A stretch of DNA of 64,000 bases from positions 10,190,736 through 10,254,735 of the forward strand of contig NC_037642.1 in assembly GCF_003254395.2 (NCBI RefSeq). Reading direction: 5' to 3'. Position 1 is the stretch's first letter. Each line of letters starts with the position of its first letter. The DNA comes from Apis mellifera (Eukaryota > Arthropoda > Insecta > Hymenoptera > Apidae). Of this stretch, positions 51,403 through 62,539 are shown one piece after another. The position numbers and the translations under genes are program-made. A model generated the notes under the pieces. That model was not told the origin of the DNA and searched no databases. It saw only the letters and a list, made by a program, of their open reading frames with translations.

Positions 51403-51770
51403 ATACAATATCTACTTCTTTAGAATTCCAATTCTCAAATTCGAAATTCCAATTTATATAAGCGTCTGTTATAACTTTTTTGCTACGTCTGCAGATATTT
51501 TTATCACTTAAGGATATGATCTGAGAGAGTAATCCCAATTTGACTCGAGGATTGTCACGATTTTTCATTTTTCTTCCTTGTCAATTTGTAATACGAATTG
51601 TACCTCATCTTCGAATCATCGTATTTGGATTCAAACAGTGAATAAAACTAGGATGTTTTTAATTCCAAGTCCATATTCAAAAAATTGTAACTCTTGTTCC
51701 TTTCATTTTCATATATTAATTTCTTTTTTTCTACTTTACTTTTCAAGTTACATTGTATTATCTTCTTATA
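51396..51770 (-). repeat. Inverted-repeat arm B, with decayed reading frame
   Basis: Reverse-complement copy of 49371-49745. On the minus strand, 51568-51402 reads DKNICRRSKKVITDAYINWN and NSKEVDIVSYI, so the frame seen in arm A is conserved across the two copies with a few substitutions. It sits inside the TA run of a tandem unit, flanked by TA on both sides, like an insertion into TA. Confidence 0.85.
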
Positions 51771-53509
51771 TATATAAATGAATTCCTATTCCACCTGATC
51801 CTATTTTGATATTTGTGAATATTCCTCCGCAAGTTATTTCTTACTTCTTATGTTAAATTTCCAGTCGAAAGTGTAAAATTCATAGATCATCTTCATGTGA
51901 TGGTGATTACAACCCCTTATCTATCCTTTTTTTATTACAAAACCCACCCTCTGTTCTATATATATATATATAAATAAATGAATTCTTATTCCACCTGATC
52001 CTATTTTGATATTTGAATATTCCTCCACAAATTATTTCTTACTTTAATTAGTTTCGATAGTTTTGTTTTAGGAGAAAATTCCTTAATTGATGAAACAAAA
52101 GGTTTTTAATAAACGATAAAAATTAGTGGAGGTGGTAAAGAAATTAAAAAATACGTTTTTACTCGAGCATGTGCCGTTTAAGCTCCATCCAATTCTCCTT
52201 TAAACTTTTATATCGTTATACGACTCTTCCTCTCCATTAATTATCCTAGAATGGTCGTGCGGAGGAACGGTGTACATTATCCAAAGCTCGAACTGCGCCA
52301 TAAAGAGGACCTGCACGCTTATCCTTATTCCACTCGATTCACGAAACGTAAGTAGGTGTTAAACTTGCAACGTAACTGATCCAGGCTTACTTCAACGGTA
52401 AACCGAAGCGACGATAAACGTCGAAGAAACGAAGGATTTAATTCTCGTGAGATCCCCTTCATCCCCTTTCGCGTGAGCAGGATTTCTTCAGGTTTGAAGA
52501 AGAAAAGAAAAAAAGGAAAAAAGAGAGAATCCTCTATGAAAAGTGACGATCGATTATTTGTCGAGCAACAGGATTCGAGCTTCCTTCCTTTCTTCTTTTT
52601 TCGAGAGAGTTGAAGTGCATCTCCAAAGATGGCCTCGTCGAATCACGAAGCTCGTAACTCGTTTCTTCGCTGCTTGATTCGGGCTCGACAGTTTCTCTTA
52701 CGTTTTTCCTCTGAAAAAGTGGCTGGAAAAGGAAAAAGGGAAAGTGTGGATGATGAAGGAAAAGTATTTTTTGAAAGCTCGTTGATTGAGAAAAGGGAAA
52801 TGAGAAAGGGATGGAAGGGTTTTCGAGGAGCGTTGATTTTCAATGAACGAGGATTGGATTAGGGACGAAAGGGATATCATATTACTTATGATACTTTTTC
52901 AATTAAATGTAAATGTTAAGAGTCGTCGAGAAGGATTTGGTCGAAAGTGGTTCAAAGATATTTTACGAGGAGTGAAAAATGTTGGCAAGTTTAATACGCG
53001 TGAATATACGTATAGGATAGGGAAATGAAGGGATGGATGGCGAGGTTTGTACGTGATAATTGACGATCGTTTTAATTCGATCGAATTTTGAATATGTCGA
53101 AACGTGTTCTTTCTCGTGGATGTCGAGAAGATCGATCGTGGCCACAGAAAATGGAGAGTAGTAATAATAGTAGTAATAGTTTTTACCGTTGCGCGAGATC
53201 TTTCTTCTGTTGGCCGTGTTCCATCCGTTTGAACGTTTCGAGGATTAGATCGTCGAAATGAGATTTGGATCGTTTAATCGAGCGCGAATGTTCGAAAAAT
53301 GAAAGATTCGAAGGATCGATCGATTTTAAATAGGTTTCATCCTTTTATTTGGTCCATTATTCATTTCTTAAAATTATAGAAATTTGGAAATATGTATAAC
53401 TTTCTTCGTTTCCATTTTTTTTAAATTTCAAACTGAAGAAAATTGGCTGTTAAATTAAAAAAAAAAAATCCGAAAATTGTAGTGAACTATAAATTTCCAT
53501 GATTTACGA

Positions 53510-54240
53510 TCCTGAGTAAAATTTTAATACAAAATGAACACTACCCTAAATATACTACTATTCAAAATTATTAAGTTCTATTTACTTCTTTCATTTTCAT
53601 AAGTTTATAATATCTACAAACTGGTTCAAACTTTTAAACAATCCTCATAGACGAAACTAGAAAAATCCTAACGTGTATTTTCACACCTTTAAGTATCCAA
53701 AATTTATTAATTTATTAACCTATATTTATTTTCTTCGTTCTCAATAAGTTTACAATACCAACAAACTCATTCAAACTCTTAAACAATCCTCAAAGGCGAA
53801 ACTAGAAAAATTCTTTAAATTCTAACATGAATTTTCACACCTTCATCATTTCAAGTATCCAAAATTTATCAATTTACATTTACTTCCTTCGTTCTCAATA
53901 AGTTTACAACACCAACAAACTCAGTCAAACTCCTAAACAATCCTCATAGCAAAACTAGAAAAATTCTTCAAATCCAAAACGTAGATTTTTATACCATCTT
54001 AAATATACTATTATCCAAAATTATTAAGCTACATTTACTTTCTTCTCAATAAATTTACAACACCAACAAACTTATCCAAACTTTCAAACCTTTTAAGCGA
54101 AACTAGAAAAATCCTAACGTGTATTTTCACATTCTTAAGTCTCAAAATTTATTAATTTATTAATCTACATTTATTTTCTTTCTCAAGAAATTTACAACAC
54201 CAACAAACTCATCCAAATCTCTAACCCAAATCTTCATAGA
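53510..54240. repeat. Tandem array, ~135-155-bp unit, five copies
   Basis: AGTTTACAACACCAACAAACTC with CAAACTCTTAAACAATCCTC recurs near 53605, 53745, 53897, 54048 and 54188. Units also have CGAAACTAGAAAAAT and CCAAAATTTATTAATTTA. Non-coding. Confidence 0.88.
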
Positions 54241-55269
54241 CATCAAACATATTGTCTGCCTGAAAAAACTAGATAATCAACCTAGATGAAACGAGCAAAA
54301 TTGATCACGTATATTGCTACGAAACTGGGAAACGCAAACAGTTAGATGCGTTGGAAATCGCGCGGATCAGCGTGGATACGCGTGTAATGTGTTTACAATT
54401 CGGATAACAGGGATGCTCGCGTTGTTTCACGTATGTCACGGATGCTCGAAATCCGTCCAATCGTCCATCGCTCGCAAAATGTTTGCTTCACCTTTCCAGG
54501 CTTTTGATTTTCCCGAATATCTTCCCCCGCCTTTTGTCTCGTCCATCTTCCTTTCATAGACAGACAGTTTGATGCTCAATATCGATTAAATTTTAAAATT
54601 TTCAACGAGCTTGTTATTCCTCGCTCAAAATATCTTTCACATTCTCTCTCGTTTTCTCCCAAATTCACGTTTTTTTGCGTTTACTGCTTCATTCGTTTGC
54701 TCCCAATTTATTTGACCGTTTATTTTTCTTTTCTTTCTTTCTTTTTTTCTTGCCACGTAGAACGTTAGAGAGTTAGTCTCTCTTCGAATTCGATTCTTCG
54801 AAACAAGATACAAGTTTTTCGTTTCTTAAGGCAAATTTCAATCTTCCACAGGTGTGTCGACGAATACATCGATGCACTTCTTCTCTTTCGTGGCCGACAA
54901 TTATTACTACCGAAGCCACTCGACGATTGTTCGGGTACACCAGTCGAGATTCGATTAATCGGCCGCCAAATGAAATTTACTTCGCGCAAATGCAGTTCCC
55001 CTGTATCATCGATAATCAAATTTCCCTTCACCACTCTGAAAACACTTCGAATATGCACATACATATATACTTGGCAACAATGATGCTGAGTGAGTGAATT
55101 TTCCATTCTCGAGAAATCTCTGGAGGGGATTCTCTGAATCGATTGATTTTCAAAATCAGAGATGTTGCACATATTAATTTATTATATTTGGGGAAAAAAT
55201 CTTTTGGAAAGTAAACGTGATGGTGGAGGGAAATGGAAAACGGGGGAAATCAGTGAACGAATGGGCGAA

Positions 55270-55319
55270 ATGAAAGTTTAATCGTTTTGCAACCACCCCA
55301 TGCCTCATCAAACTTTCAT
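55270..55319. other. Inverted repeat with perfect 10-bp arms
   Basis: ATGAAAGTTT (55270-55279) is matched by AAACTTTCAT (55310-55319), with a 30-nt spacer. It lies in a GC-richer patch (55190-55460) between AT-rich stretches. Could be a palindromic protein site or an RNA hairpin. Confidence 0.4.
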
Positions 55320-55574
55320 CCCCGATCCATCCCCAGTTGCCATTTAAATAAAAAGTAGGGCGTACCTATACCCGCCACGTCCCCTGAATTATTGACGGAT
55401 ATCGCTTCTTAACGCGCGCCGTTTCTCGGCCAATTACGAATGTTTGGAAATTTGGAAACGAAAGCCTGCGTTTAATTAGATACAGTGATGCATCGAGAAT
55501 GAAACGACCATCTTGAAATATGAAGAAAGAGAGAAAGAGTATATGGAAGGATTGAGAGAAGCTATATTATTGGA

Positions 55575-56465
55575 AAATGGTTTTTGAAAAATTTAATAAA
55601 TATAACAACGATGTTTAAATCAAAATTTCTTTATAATTGAAAAATCGTTCGACACAGAGAAACAATAATATGTTAATAAATGAAAATCTTTCTTTATAAA
55701 TTATGAAAATCCGATATTTGTATCAAAATTTCTATTATAATTGAAAAATAGTCGTTCGACACAGAGAAACAATAATATGTTAATAAAAATCTTTCTTTAT
55801 ATATTTGCATTATTAAAAATCCGATACCGATATTTATATCAAAATTTCTATTATAATTGAAAAATAGTCATTCCATATATAAAAATCTTTAACAAATTAA
55901 TTCATCTTTAATAAATTTGCACTGTAACGACAATTATAATTGAAAAATAGTCGTTCGACATAGAGAAACAATAATATGTTAATAAAAATCTTTTTTTATA
56001 TATTTGCATTATTGAAAATTCGGTACCGATATTTATATCAAAATTTCTATTATAATTGAAAAATAGTTGTTCGATACGTAGCTAAAAATCTTTAACAAAT
56101 TAATTTAACTTGAACAAATTTGTACTATAACAGCAATTATAATTGAAAAATAGTCGTTTGACACAGAGAAACAATAATATGTTAATAAAAATCTTTCTTT
56201 ATATATTGAAAATCCGATATTTACATCAAAATTTCTATTATAATTGAAAAATAGTCGTTCCATATATAAAAATCTTTAACAAATTAATTCATCTTTAATA
56301 AATTTGCACTGTAACGGCAATTATAATTGAAAGATAATTCTTCGATACAGAGAAACACATCTAAAAATCTTTCTCTTACAAATTTGATAAAAGCATATCT
56401 CTCACGATACATATTTAACCAAAATTTCTCTTATAATCAAAAAACAATTATTCGACACAGAGAAA
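55575..56465. repeat. Tandem array of ~115- and ~190-bp units, about six copies
   Basis: CAAAATTTCTATTATAATTG with AAAAATAGTCGTTCGACACA and GAGAAACAATAATATGTTAA recurs near 55620, 55730, 55846, 56038, 56226 and 56422. Longer units add ACAAATTAATTCATCTTTAA. Non-coding. Confidence 0.9.
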
Positions 56466-57076
56466 CTTTCATAAATTTAATCTCTTAAAATAAAAAAAAA
56501 AAAATAAAAGAACGCGCAAGAAAACGTGACTGGGGATACACAAACTCCCTTTCTCGCTCGGCGACAACGCGATGATCGATGATCGGTCGATCGAAAGATT
56601 CGACCCGATTCGAGGAGTAGGGAAGAAGCCAGGAAATTGGAGAAAGATACCAGGCCACGTTTTCCACGTGGCCGGTGCACGGGAAGACTTACTTAAACGG
56701 GAGCTCGCGTCGATAAGCATCGACGGGGGGAGGGGAGGAATAAGCGGGGGAATTACCGGAACAACGAGGGAAGGAAAAACGACAAAAAAGAAAAAAGATA
56801 CCTCGATAGAGAGGGCGGGTTGGGTGAAAAAGTCGGTGCGGTAAGCGCACGCGAGCGATCGTCGTCGACGTGGTCGTCGACGTTGGTCGGTTCGTAACGA
56901 TAACGATAACGGGAGCGCGCGCCAGTCCGAATGTCGAACGAACAGAGAGAGGGTAGGGGAAGGTAGGGGCGAGTGGCGCGCGAGTTAAGCCGTGTACAGA
57001 GTGGGAACGGCGACGAGCAGGAGCAGGACGGAGACATAGAAGGAGAAATAGAGGGAGTTCCTAACGTTCCTTCCTC

Positions 57077-57078
<2 letters not shown>

Positions 57079-57108
<30 letters not shown>
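57079..57108. repeat. GA microsatellite
   Basis: About 15 uninterrupted GA dinucleotides. GA runs in insect promoters can bind GAGA factor; no binding is shown here. Confidence 0.88.
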
Positions 57109-57110
<2 letters not shown>

Positions 57111-57406
57111 GGGAGGCAGCGGCGATAGCAGTAGGTGCGCGGATATCAGGTGAGTGAGTGGGGCGAGCGACCAACCCCCGGGACAAAACGCGAAAAACCT
57201 TGCAACCTTGCGCGCCTCTCCCCCGATCCACGAGCGGATCGGTACGCCAGTTCGATCCAACGCCGGTTCCGAACCAACCTAAGCGTCGATTGCCGGCCGA
57301 GGCAAGCGGGCCTAACGATCGCCCGCCTCTACCTTCGCCCGCGTCTCCAGTTCGAATTCGACCGCGAAACGCGACAGTGCGACGCGCACCGTTCTCCACC
57401 GCTTTT

Positions 57407-57516
57407 TCGCTTCGATTCGCTTCGATTCGGTTCGGTTCGGTTCGATTCGGTTCGGTTCGGTTCGATTCGGATCGGTTCGGTTCGACTCGGATCGGTTCGG
57501 TTCGGTTCGGTCGGTC
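57407..57516. repeat. TTCGG/TTCGA pentanucleotide array
   Basis: About 21 pentamers, mostly TTCGG with TTCGA and ATCGG variants. It produces the Arg-Phe-Gly-Ser-Val-type repeats in overlapping open frames on the plus strand, which should not be read as protein. Confidence 0.9.
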
Positions 57517-58796
57517 TTCTCGCCGATCTCGGTGGATCGTCCCGTTGTTTTTTCGTGTGTCTCTCTGTGGGAAGATCGGCGGAAATTTTCCCTGGAAGGG
57601 AAAAGATCCAGGTAGGCGGGGGAGAGGAGCGTGGCAGGGAGAGGAGAGCGATGCAAGGAGCAGCCTTCATCGATCCAGCTTGTTGAAACCGGGGGTGAAC
57701 CGAGAGAGAAAGAGAGAGAGAGAGATTGGCTGTGAGGCCTGGGGATCCTGGATCGAATCTTCCTTCGAATCTTTTTTCCGCTTCCTTTTGTCCTGCCCTT
57801 GTCTTTTTTCTTGCGGGGAGGCTGGTGAGGGAGTGTTGCAGGGGCTGGCTTCTTCGAGAAGGCAGGTGATACTTGTTTTTCTTTTCTTTCTTCTTCCTCC
57901 TCTTCTTCTTCTGTTCCTTTAAACTTCGTATTCCCTCGTGAAAATTTCTCTCGATGCTCGGACGGGTGAAAGAAAAAAAGTATATTATTGTTTGAGAGAG
58001 GAATAATTTCGCGTGTAATTCGTCCTTTCTGCGTTTCGTTGAATTCCATCGAGCGCGAATCCAGCAACAATTGGAGGGAAAGACGCGATTACTTGTTGCT
58101 TGACACGAAACTCTTTGTTTCCTCTACGAATATTCTAAAAATATAACGTTTTAAAGCCACGTTCGCGTATTATTATACCGGGACGCGTGTTGCAAGGGCG
58201 TGAACAACGCGTTGCATCCGTTAATATTAATCGAACCAGACTTTTTCAATATACATATATTTTCCCCGTGCATTGTTCTCGATTGGAGCATCCACGTAAT
58301 TCTAATTGCTCAACAAGTGTTCGTTTAAACTTTTATTCCTCTTTCCTCTTGATTAATTAAATATATCTTCCATTATTCCAATTTCCATTCGTCAAATGTA
58401 TATATTGAACAATTATAATAAATATATAAATATAATTTATTAATTATCGAAAGAGAGATTCCTTTTCACAGTTGTTTCGAAAAAATCTTCAGAGTTGGCC
58501 AAAATTATCTTTTCTATTATCCCTCTATATTTCTATCTCAATAATTCTAATTTTCCACTCGTCGCGTTATCGAACGTTTTAAAAAAATGTTTTAAAGAAT
58601 GGAACGAAAGATAACGAAAGATTGCCATCAGCAATATAAACAAATCTGTAATTGAAAAGAGTAAAATTTTCTTCCAGAGAGATCGCAAAGCTTGCCTCGA
58701 ATAAAGTAGAATCCGATTATTCGAATTATTTCTGCTGGCTCGTCTCATAGATTAGATTCCGCGCGGAAAAGTTGGACGTCGTTGGACGCCCGCGGT

Positions 58797-58833
58797 GCAT
58801 CCATGCATGCATTCATGCATGCATGCATGCATC
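58797..58833. repeat. ATGC tetranucleotide repeat
   Basis: Repeated self-complementary ATGC/GCAT units with two interruptions, in a GC-richer patch. Confidence 0.85.
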
Positions 58834-59984
58834 TAGGTTTTTTACACGTCGATACGGTAATGGCGGCCATCAGGGAAGGAGGGGGGAGGGATCAACGTTG
58901 ATCGATCAGACGACGCGTCGATGAAATAGCTCGACCGTTCTACCCTTCAATGTCACCCGTTCGGCGGAAAATTCATTTCCCTCCCCTCGCGAGATATCGA
59001 TTATTTCAATTAGTTTTACTTATGAAGATACTAAGTAAGAGTATTTCCTTTCTCTTTCTTTCTTTCTTTGTTACGGGTTTCATTAGAGAAAATTTTCTTA
59101 ATTAATCGGAGGGGAATAGAATTTTTAAATGGAAAGGAAATTCTAATTCTAAAGTTTTAAAGAATTTAAGGAAAACTGTTCGAGCATGTGTATATAAGAA
59201 AAATATTTTTTTACTGGAATGATAAAATCTTTCGGGAAGTTTCGAAAATTTAACAAAATATGTATAGGGTGTCCTCGAATTTGCCGCCATTTTTGCATCA
59301 AGTTGTTGGCAACCCTGAAAGAAGACCAGTTTGACAGCTGAAAAGAAATAAATATTTAAAGACTAAGAACTCTCTTTTATATTTAATTCAAATCTTGCGT
59401 TTGTATATGTATTTTTCAATGAAATCTGGGACGAAATCGAGTTCAAAGTTTCGGAAGGCAATTTTTTTTCCTTCCGAAAAAAATATAATTTCGAGAAAGG
59501 GGACGATCTCTCGTTCGAATTTTATATTTCGCCCCAATTTTTTGGTTACTCGGGGGATCAAAATTGCGCCTCGACAATCGATCAAAGCCCCGGGTGTCAT
59601 CGAATCAACCGAATGACACAGTTTCCCCGCGCACCGCGTATCGGGGATTAATTTTTCATCGGGAATACTTGTTCCGCGTATCGTTCACCATTTTCATTAT
59701 TAATTTCTCGCTTATATCTAAACCGACGTTTCTTCTTTGTGTTTAGAGCGAACCTTGTGTTTAGAGCATCTTTTAGATTAGATCGGATGGAACTTTGTTC
59801 GTCTTAAGCAAAATCTGTTTCCTATTCACATGATTTAAACGTGTTTTTTCCCTCCCTGAATTTGAAAAAGCGATACCTTTAATTTTCGTTGGAAAAATTT
59901 CGAAATTTCGATCATCTTAAAGGATAGAAATTCAATATTTATTCTCGACTCTATTTGAACACGAAACGTGAATTTCTAAAAGGA

Positions 59985-60310
59985 ATATCTTTAATCGATC
60001 CAGATTTCGTTACAAAAATTTCGAAAGAATCATCTTAAACGAAAGAAACTCATTTTTTCTAATAATAAAATTCCATTCCAACGTTTCTCTATTTGCTTCA
60101 AATTTATAGAATTGCAATAACGAAATAATAATAGCAATAACAAAAACTAAAATCTTTAATCGATACACATTTCGTTATAAAAATTTCGAAAGAATCATCT
60201 TAAACGAAAGAAATTCACTTTTTCTAATAATAAAATTCCATTCGAAATTTACTTTCTATTTACTTCAAATTTATAGAATTGTAATAACGAAATAATAATA
60301 GCAATAACAA
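59985..60310. repeat. Tandem duplication, ~165-bp unit
   Basis: AATCTTTAATCGATACACATTTCG (60150 copy) and the related block near 59988 are each followed by AAAAATTTCGAAAGAATCATC, TTAAACGAAAGAAA and TTTCTAATAATAAAATTCCATT. A shorter ATAACGAAATAATAATAGCA block is also doubled (60117, 60283). Confidence 0.8.
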
Positions 60311-60959
60311 AAAAGAATTCCTTTTCGCCAACAATAAATCCTTTCACCGGTGACGCAAAACGAACAATCGTCCTAAACGAAACAAAGGAACAAAAGAACC
60401 GCCCTTTGTACTCGAAGGCAAAAATTTCCATCCAAACACCTTCCTTTCTCCGTTCCATCCACAACAAATTCAAACTTTAATCCTCGTGTGCGAATAAAAA
60501 GTAGCTGGAATCCTCGATACCGAGGAAGCCGGGGTTGCCTCGTTTATACCATCTGGCCATTGTGTGCCAGAGTTTTTTCCTCAAACTCGGGAGGGAGGGA
60601 GGGGGAAGGGTTCGAACGAAGATCGATCGGCATCGGCCGAGCCATTCTCGAAAACGAAGGCGGAAATCCATTTCCACGGAACGCCCCTTCCGTGTCCTCG
60701 CCCTTGCTCACAACCTCGCGAATCGAACAATCCTTCAGGGGCATATAAAAGCCGCGAGTTTTCATCGTTTCGAATCTCCGCTCATCGATCTATCTTTCCG
60801 TATCGAAACGAAAGGGATCGTCTCGTCGACGAGTTCGATGAAGAAAGGAGGGTTGGTTTTCCGCGAGCGGGAAAAGTTTTCCTTTCTTTCTTTTTTTTTT
60901 CTTTCTTTCTCGTTAATTCTTCTTCCTTTGTCGCTGCTTGTCTCAAAGTATCGGGAGCA

Positions 60960-62345
60960 ACTTCGATATGTAAGTTTAAGAAAAAGTATTGTTATATCTC
61001 CTTCCAAATCTCTTTAAAAAAAAGTATTATTATATCTTCATTCAGATATTATTATATCTTCCTGGAACGATATATAAGTTTTAAAAAAAAGTATTATTAT
61101 ATCTCCATCCAAATCTCTTTTAAAGAAAAGTATTATTATATCTGCATCCAAATATTTTTCTGGAGCAACGTCGATATAAAAGTTTTAAAAAAAAGTATTA
61201 TTATATCTTCATTTAAAAATAATTATATCTTCCTGGAACGTTTATATATAAGTTTTAAAAAAAAGTATTATTATATCTTTATCCAAATATCTTCCTGGAG
61301 CAACATCAATATAAAAGTTTAAAAAAAAAAATATTATTATATCTCTATCCAAATATCTTCTTGGAGCAACATTGATATAAAAGTTTTAAAAAAAAGTATT
61401 ATATATCTTCATATATTATAAGATATATTATATCTTTATTCAAAAATAATTATATCTTTTTGGAACGTCGATATATAAGTTTTAAAAAAAAGTATTATTA
61501 TATCTCCATCCAAATCTTTTTTAAAAAAAAGTATTATTATATCTCCATCCAAATCTCTTTTAAAAAAAAGTATTATAATATCCTCATCCAAATATCTTCC
61601 TGGAGTAACGTCGATATATAAGTTTTAAAAAAAAGTATTATTATATCTTCATTCAGATATTATTATATCTTATGATATATCTTATTATATATCTTCCTGG
61701 AACGTCGATATATAAGTTTAAAAAAAAGTATTATTATATCTCCTTCCAAATCTCTTTAAAAAAAAAGTATTATTATATCTCCATCCAAATCTCTTTTAAA
61801 GAAAAATATTATTATATCTCCATCCAAATATCTTCTTGGAGCAATATCGATATATAAATTTTAAAAAAAAGTATTATTATATCTCCATCCAAATCTCTTT
61901 AAAAAAAAAAAGTATTGTTATATCTCCATCCAAATCTTTTTTAAAAAAAAAGTATTATTATATGTCCATCCAAATGTCTTCCTGGAGCAACGTTGATATA
62001 TAAGTTTAAAAAAAAGTATTATTATATTTTCATTCAGATATTATGATATCTTTTTGAAACATTGATATATAAGTTTTAAAAAAAAGTATTATTATATCTT
62101 CCTGGAACGTTGATATATAAGTTTAAAAAAAGGTATTATTATATCTTCATTCAAAAAGTTATATAATTATATCTTTCTGGAACGTCGATATATAAGTTTT
62201 GAAAAAAAAAATATTATTATCTTCATCCAAATCTCTTTTAAAAAAAAGTATTATTATATCTCCATCCAAATATCTTTCTAGATCAATATAAAAGTTTAAA
62301 AAAAAAAGAATTATTATATCTCCGTGCAAATATCTTCCTGTCAAC
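60960..62345. repeat. Large minisatellite with two alternating ~40-60-bp subunits
   Basis: The subunit AAAAAAAAGTATTATTATATCT followed by CCATCCAAATCTCTTT alternates irregularly with CTTCCTGGAACGTCGATATA plus TAAGTTTT, for some 25-30 copies. Copy order varies, which suggests repeated unequal exchange. Long open frames across it (for example 60564-61322) are repeat read-through rich in Lys/Tyr/Ile. Confidence 0.92.
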
Positions 62346-62539
62346 TCCACGTGTCTATTCATCCCAAATCGAGACTATACTTCCCCACAATTTAACCGTT
62401 TAATTTTGCAATCGAGAAAGGGAAAACAACAGGACAAATATGTTCTTCGTTCATCTCCCAACAAATTCCTCCCAACATCCTTTTCTTCTCGTTTTAACGA
62501 TTCGTTAACTCCCTGGAAAATTGGAATTGTCGTCGAATC

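Larger units (their letters stand above)
50776..52050. repeat. Tandem array, ~215-225-bp unit, four copies, interrupted by arm B
   Basis: AAAGCGTAAAATTCATCGATCATC with CTTCACGTCGAAGGTGAT and TATCTGCCC recurs near 50820, 51036, 51256 and 51865. Each continues into TATATATAAATAAAT and CCACCTGATCCTATTTTGAT. The third unit is interrupted inside its TA run by inverted arm B (51396-51770) and resumes at about 51771. Confidence 0.85.
56500..57720 (+). promoter_or_regulatory. Large CpG-rich island; possible internal promoter and leader exon
   Basis: About 1.2 kb of GC- and CpG-rich DNA, the strongest such block in the window besides the one before exon 14434. It contains a GA run, a TTCGG pentamer array and strong plus-strand donors at 57150 (ATATCAG/GTGAGT) and about 57613 (GATCCAG/GTAGGC). 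That would fit a non-coding first exon of the downstream gene. Long open frames on both strands (254 codons plus, 252 minus) are low-complexity read-through of the repeats and carry no recognisable domain. Promoter activity is inferred. Confidence 0.42.

Noticed and set aside
57158..58070. Overlapping 252-254-codon open frames on both strands
   Set aside because: They run through GA, TTCGG and TTC repeats, have low-complexity translations and no domain; GC-rich DNA keeps both strands open by chance.
59265..59345. Possible transposon fragment (GGGTGTCC...GTTGTTGGCAACCC)
   Set aside because: Short, with no matching terminal repeat or coding remnant visible.
60564..61322. 252-codon open frame
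   Set aside because: More than half is read-through of the 61-62 kb minisatellite (repeated KKYYYISIQIS-type words).
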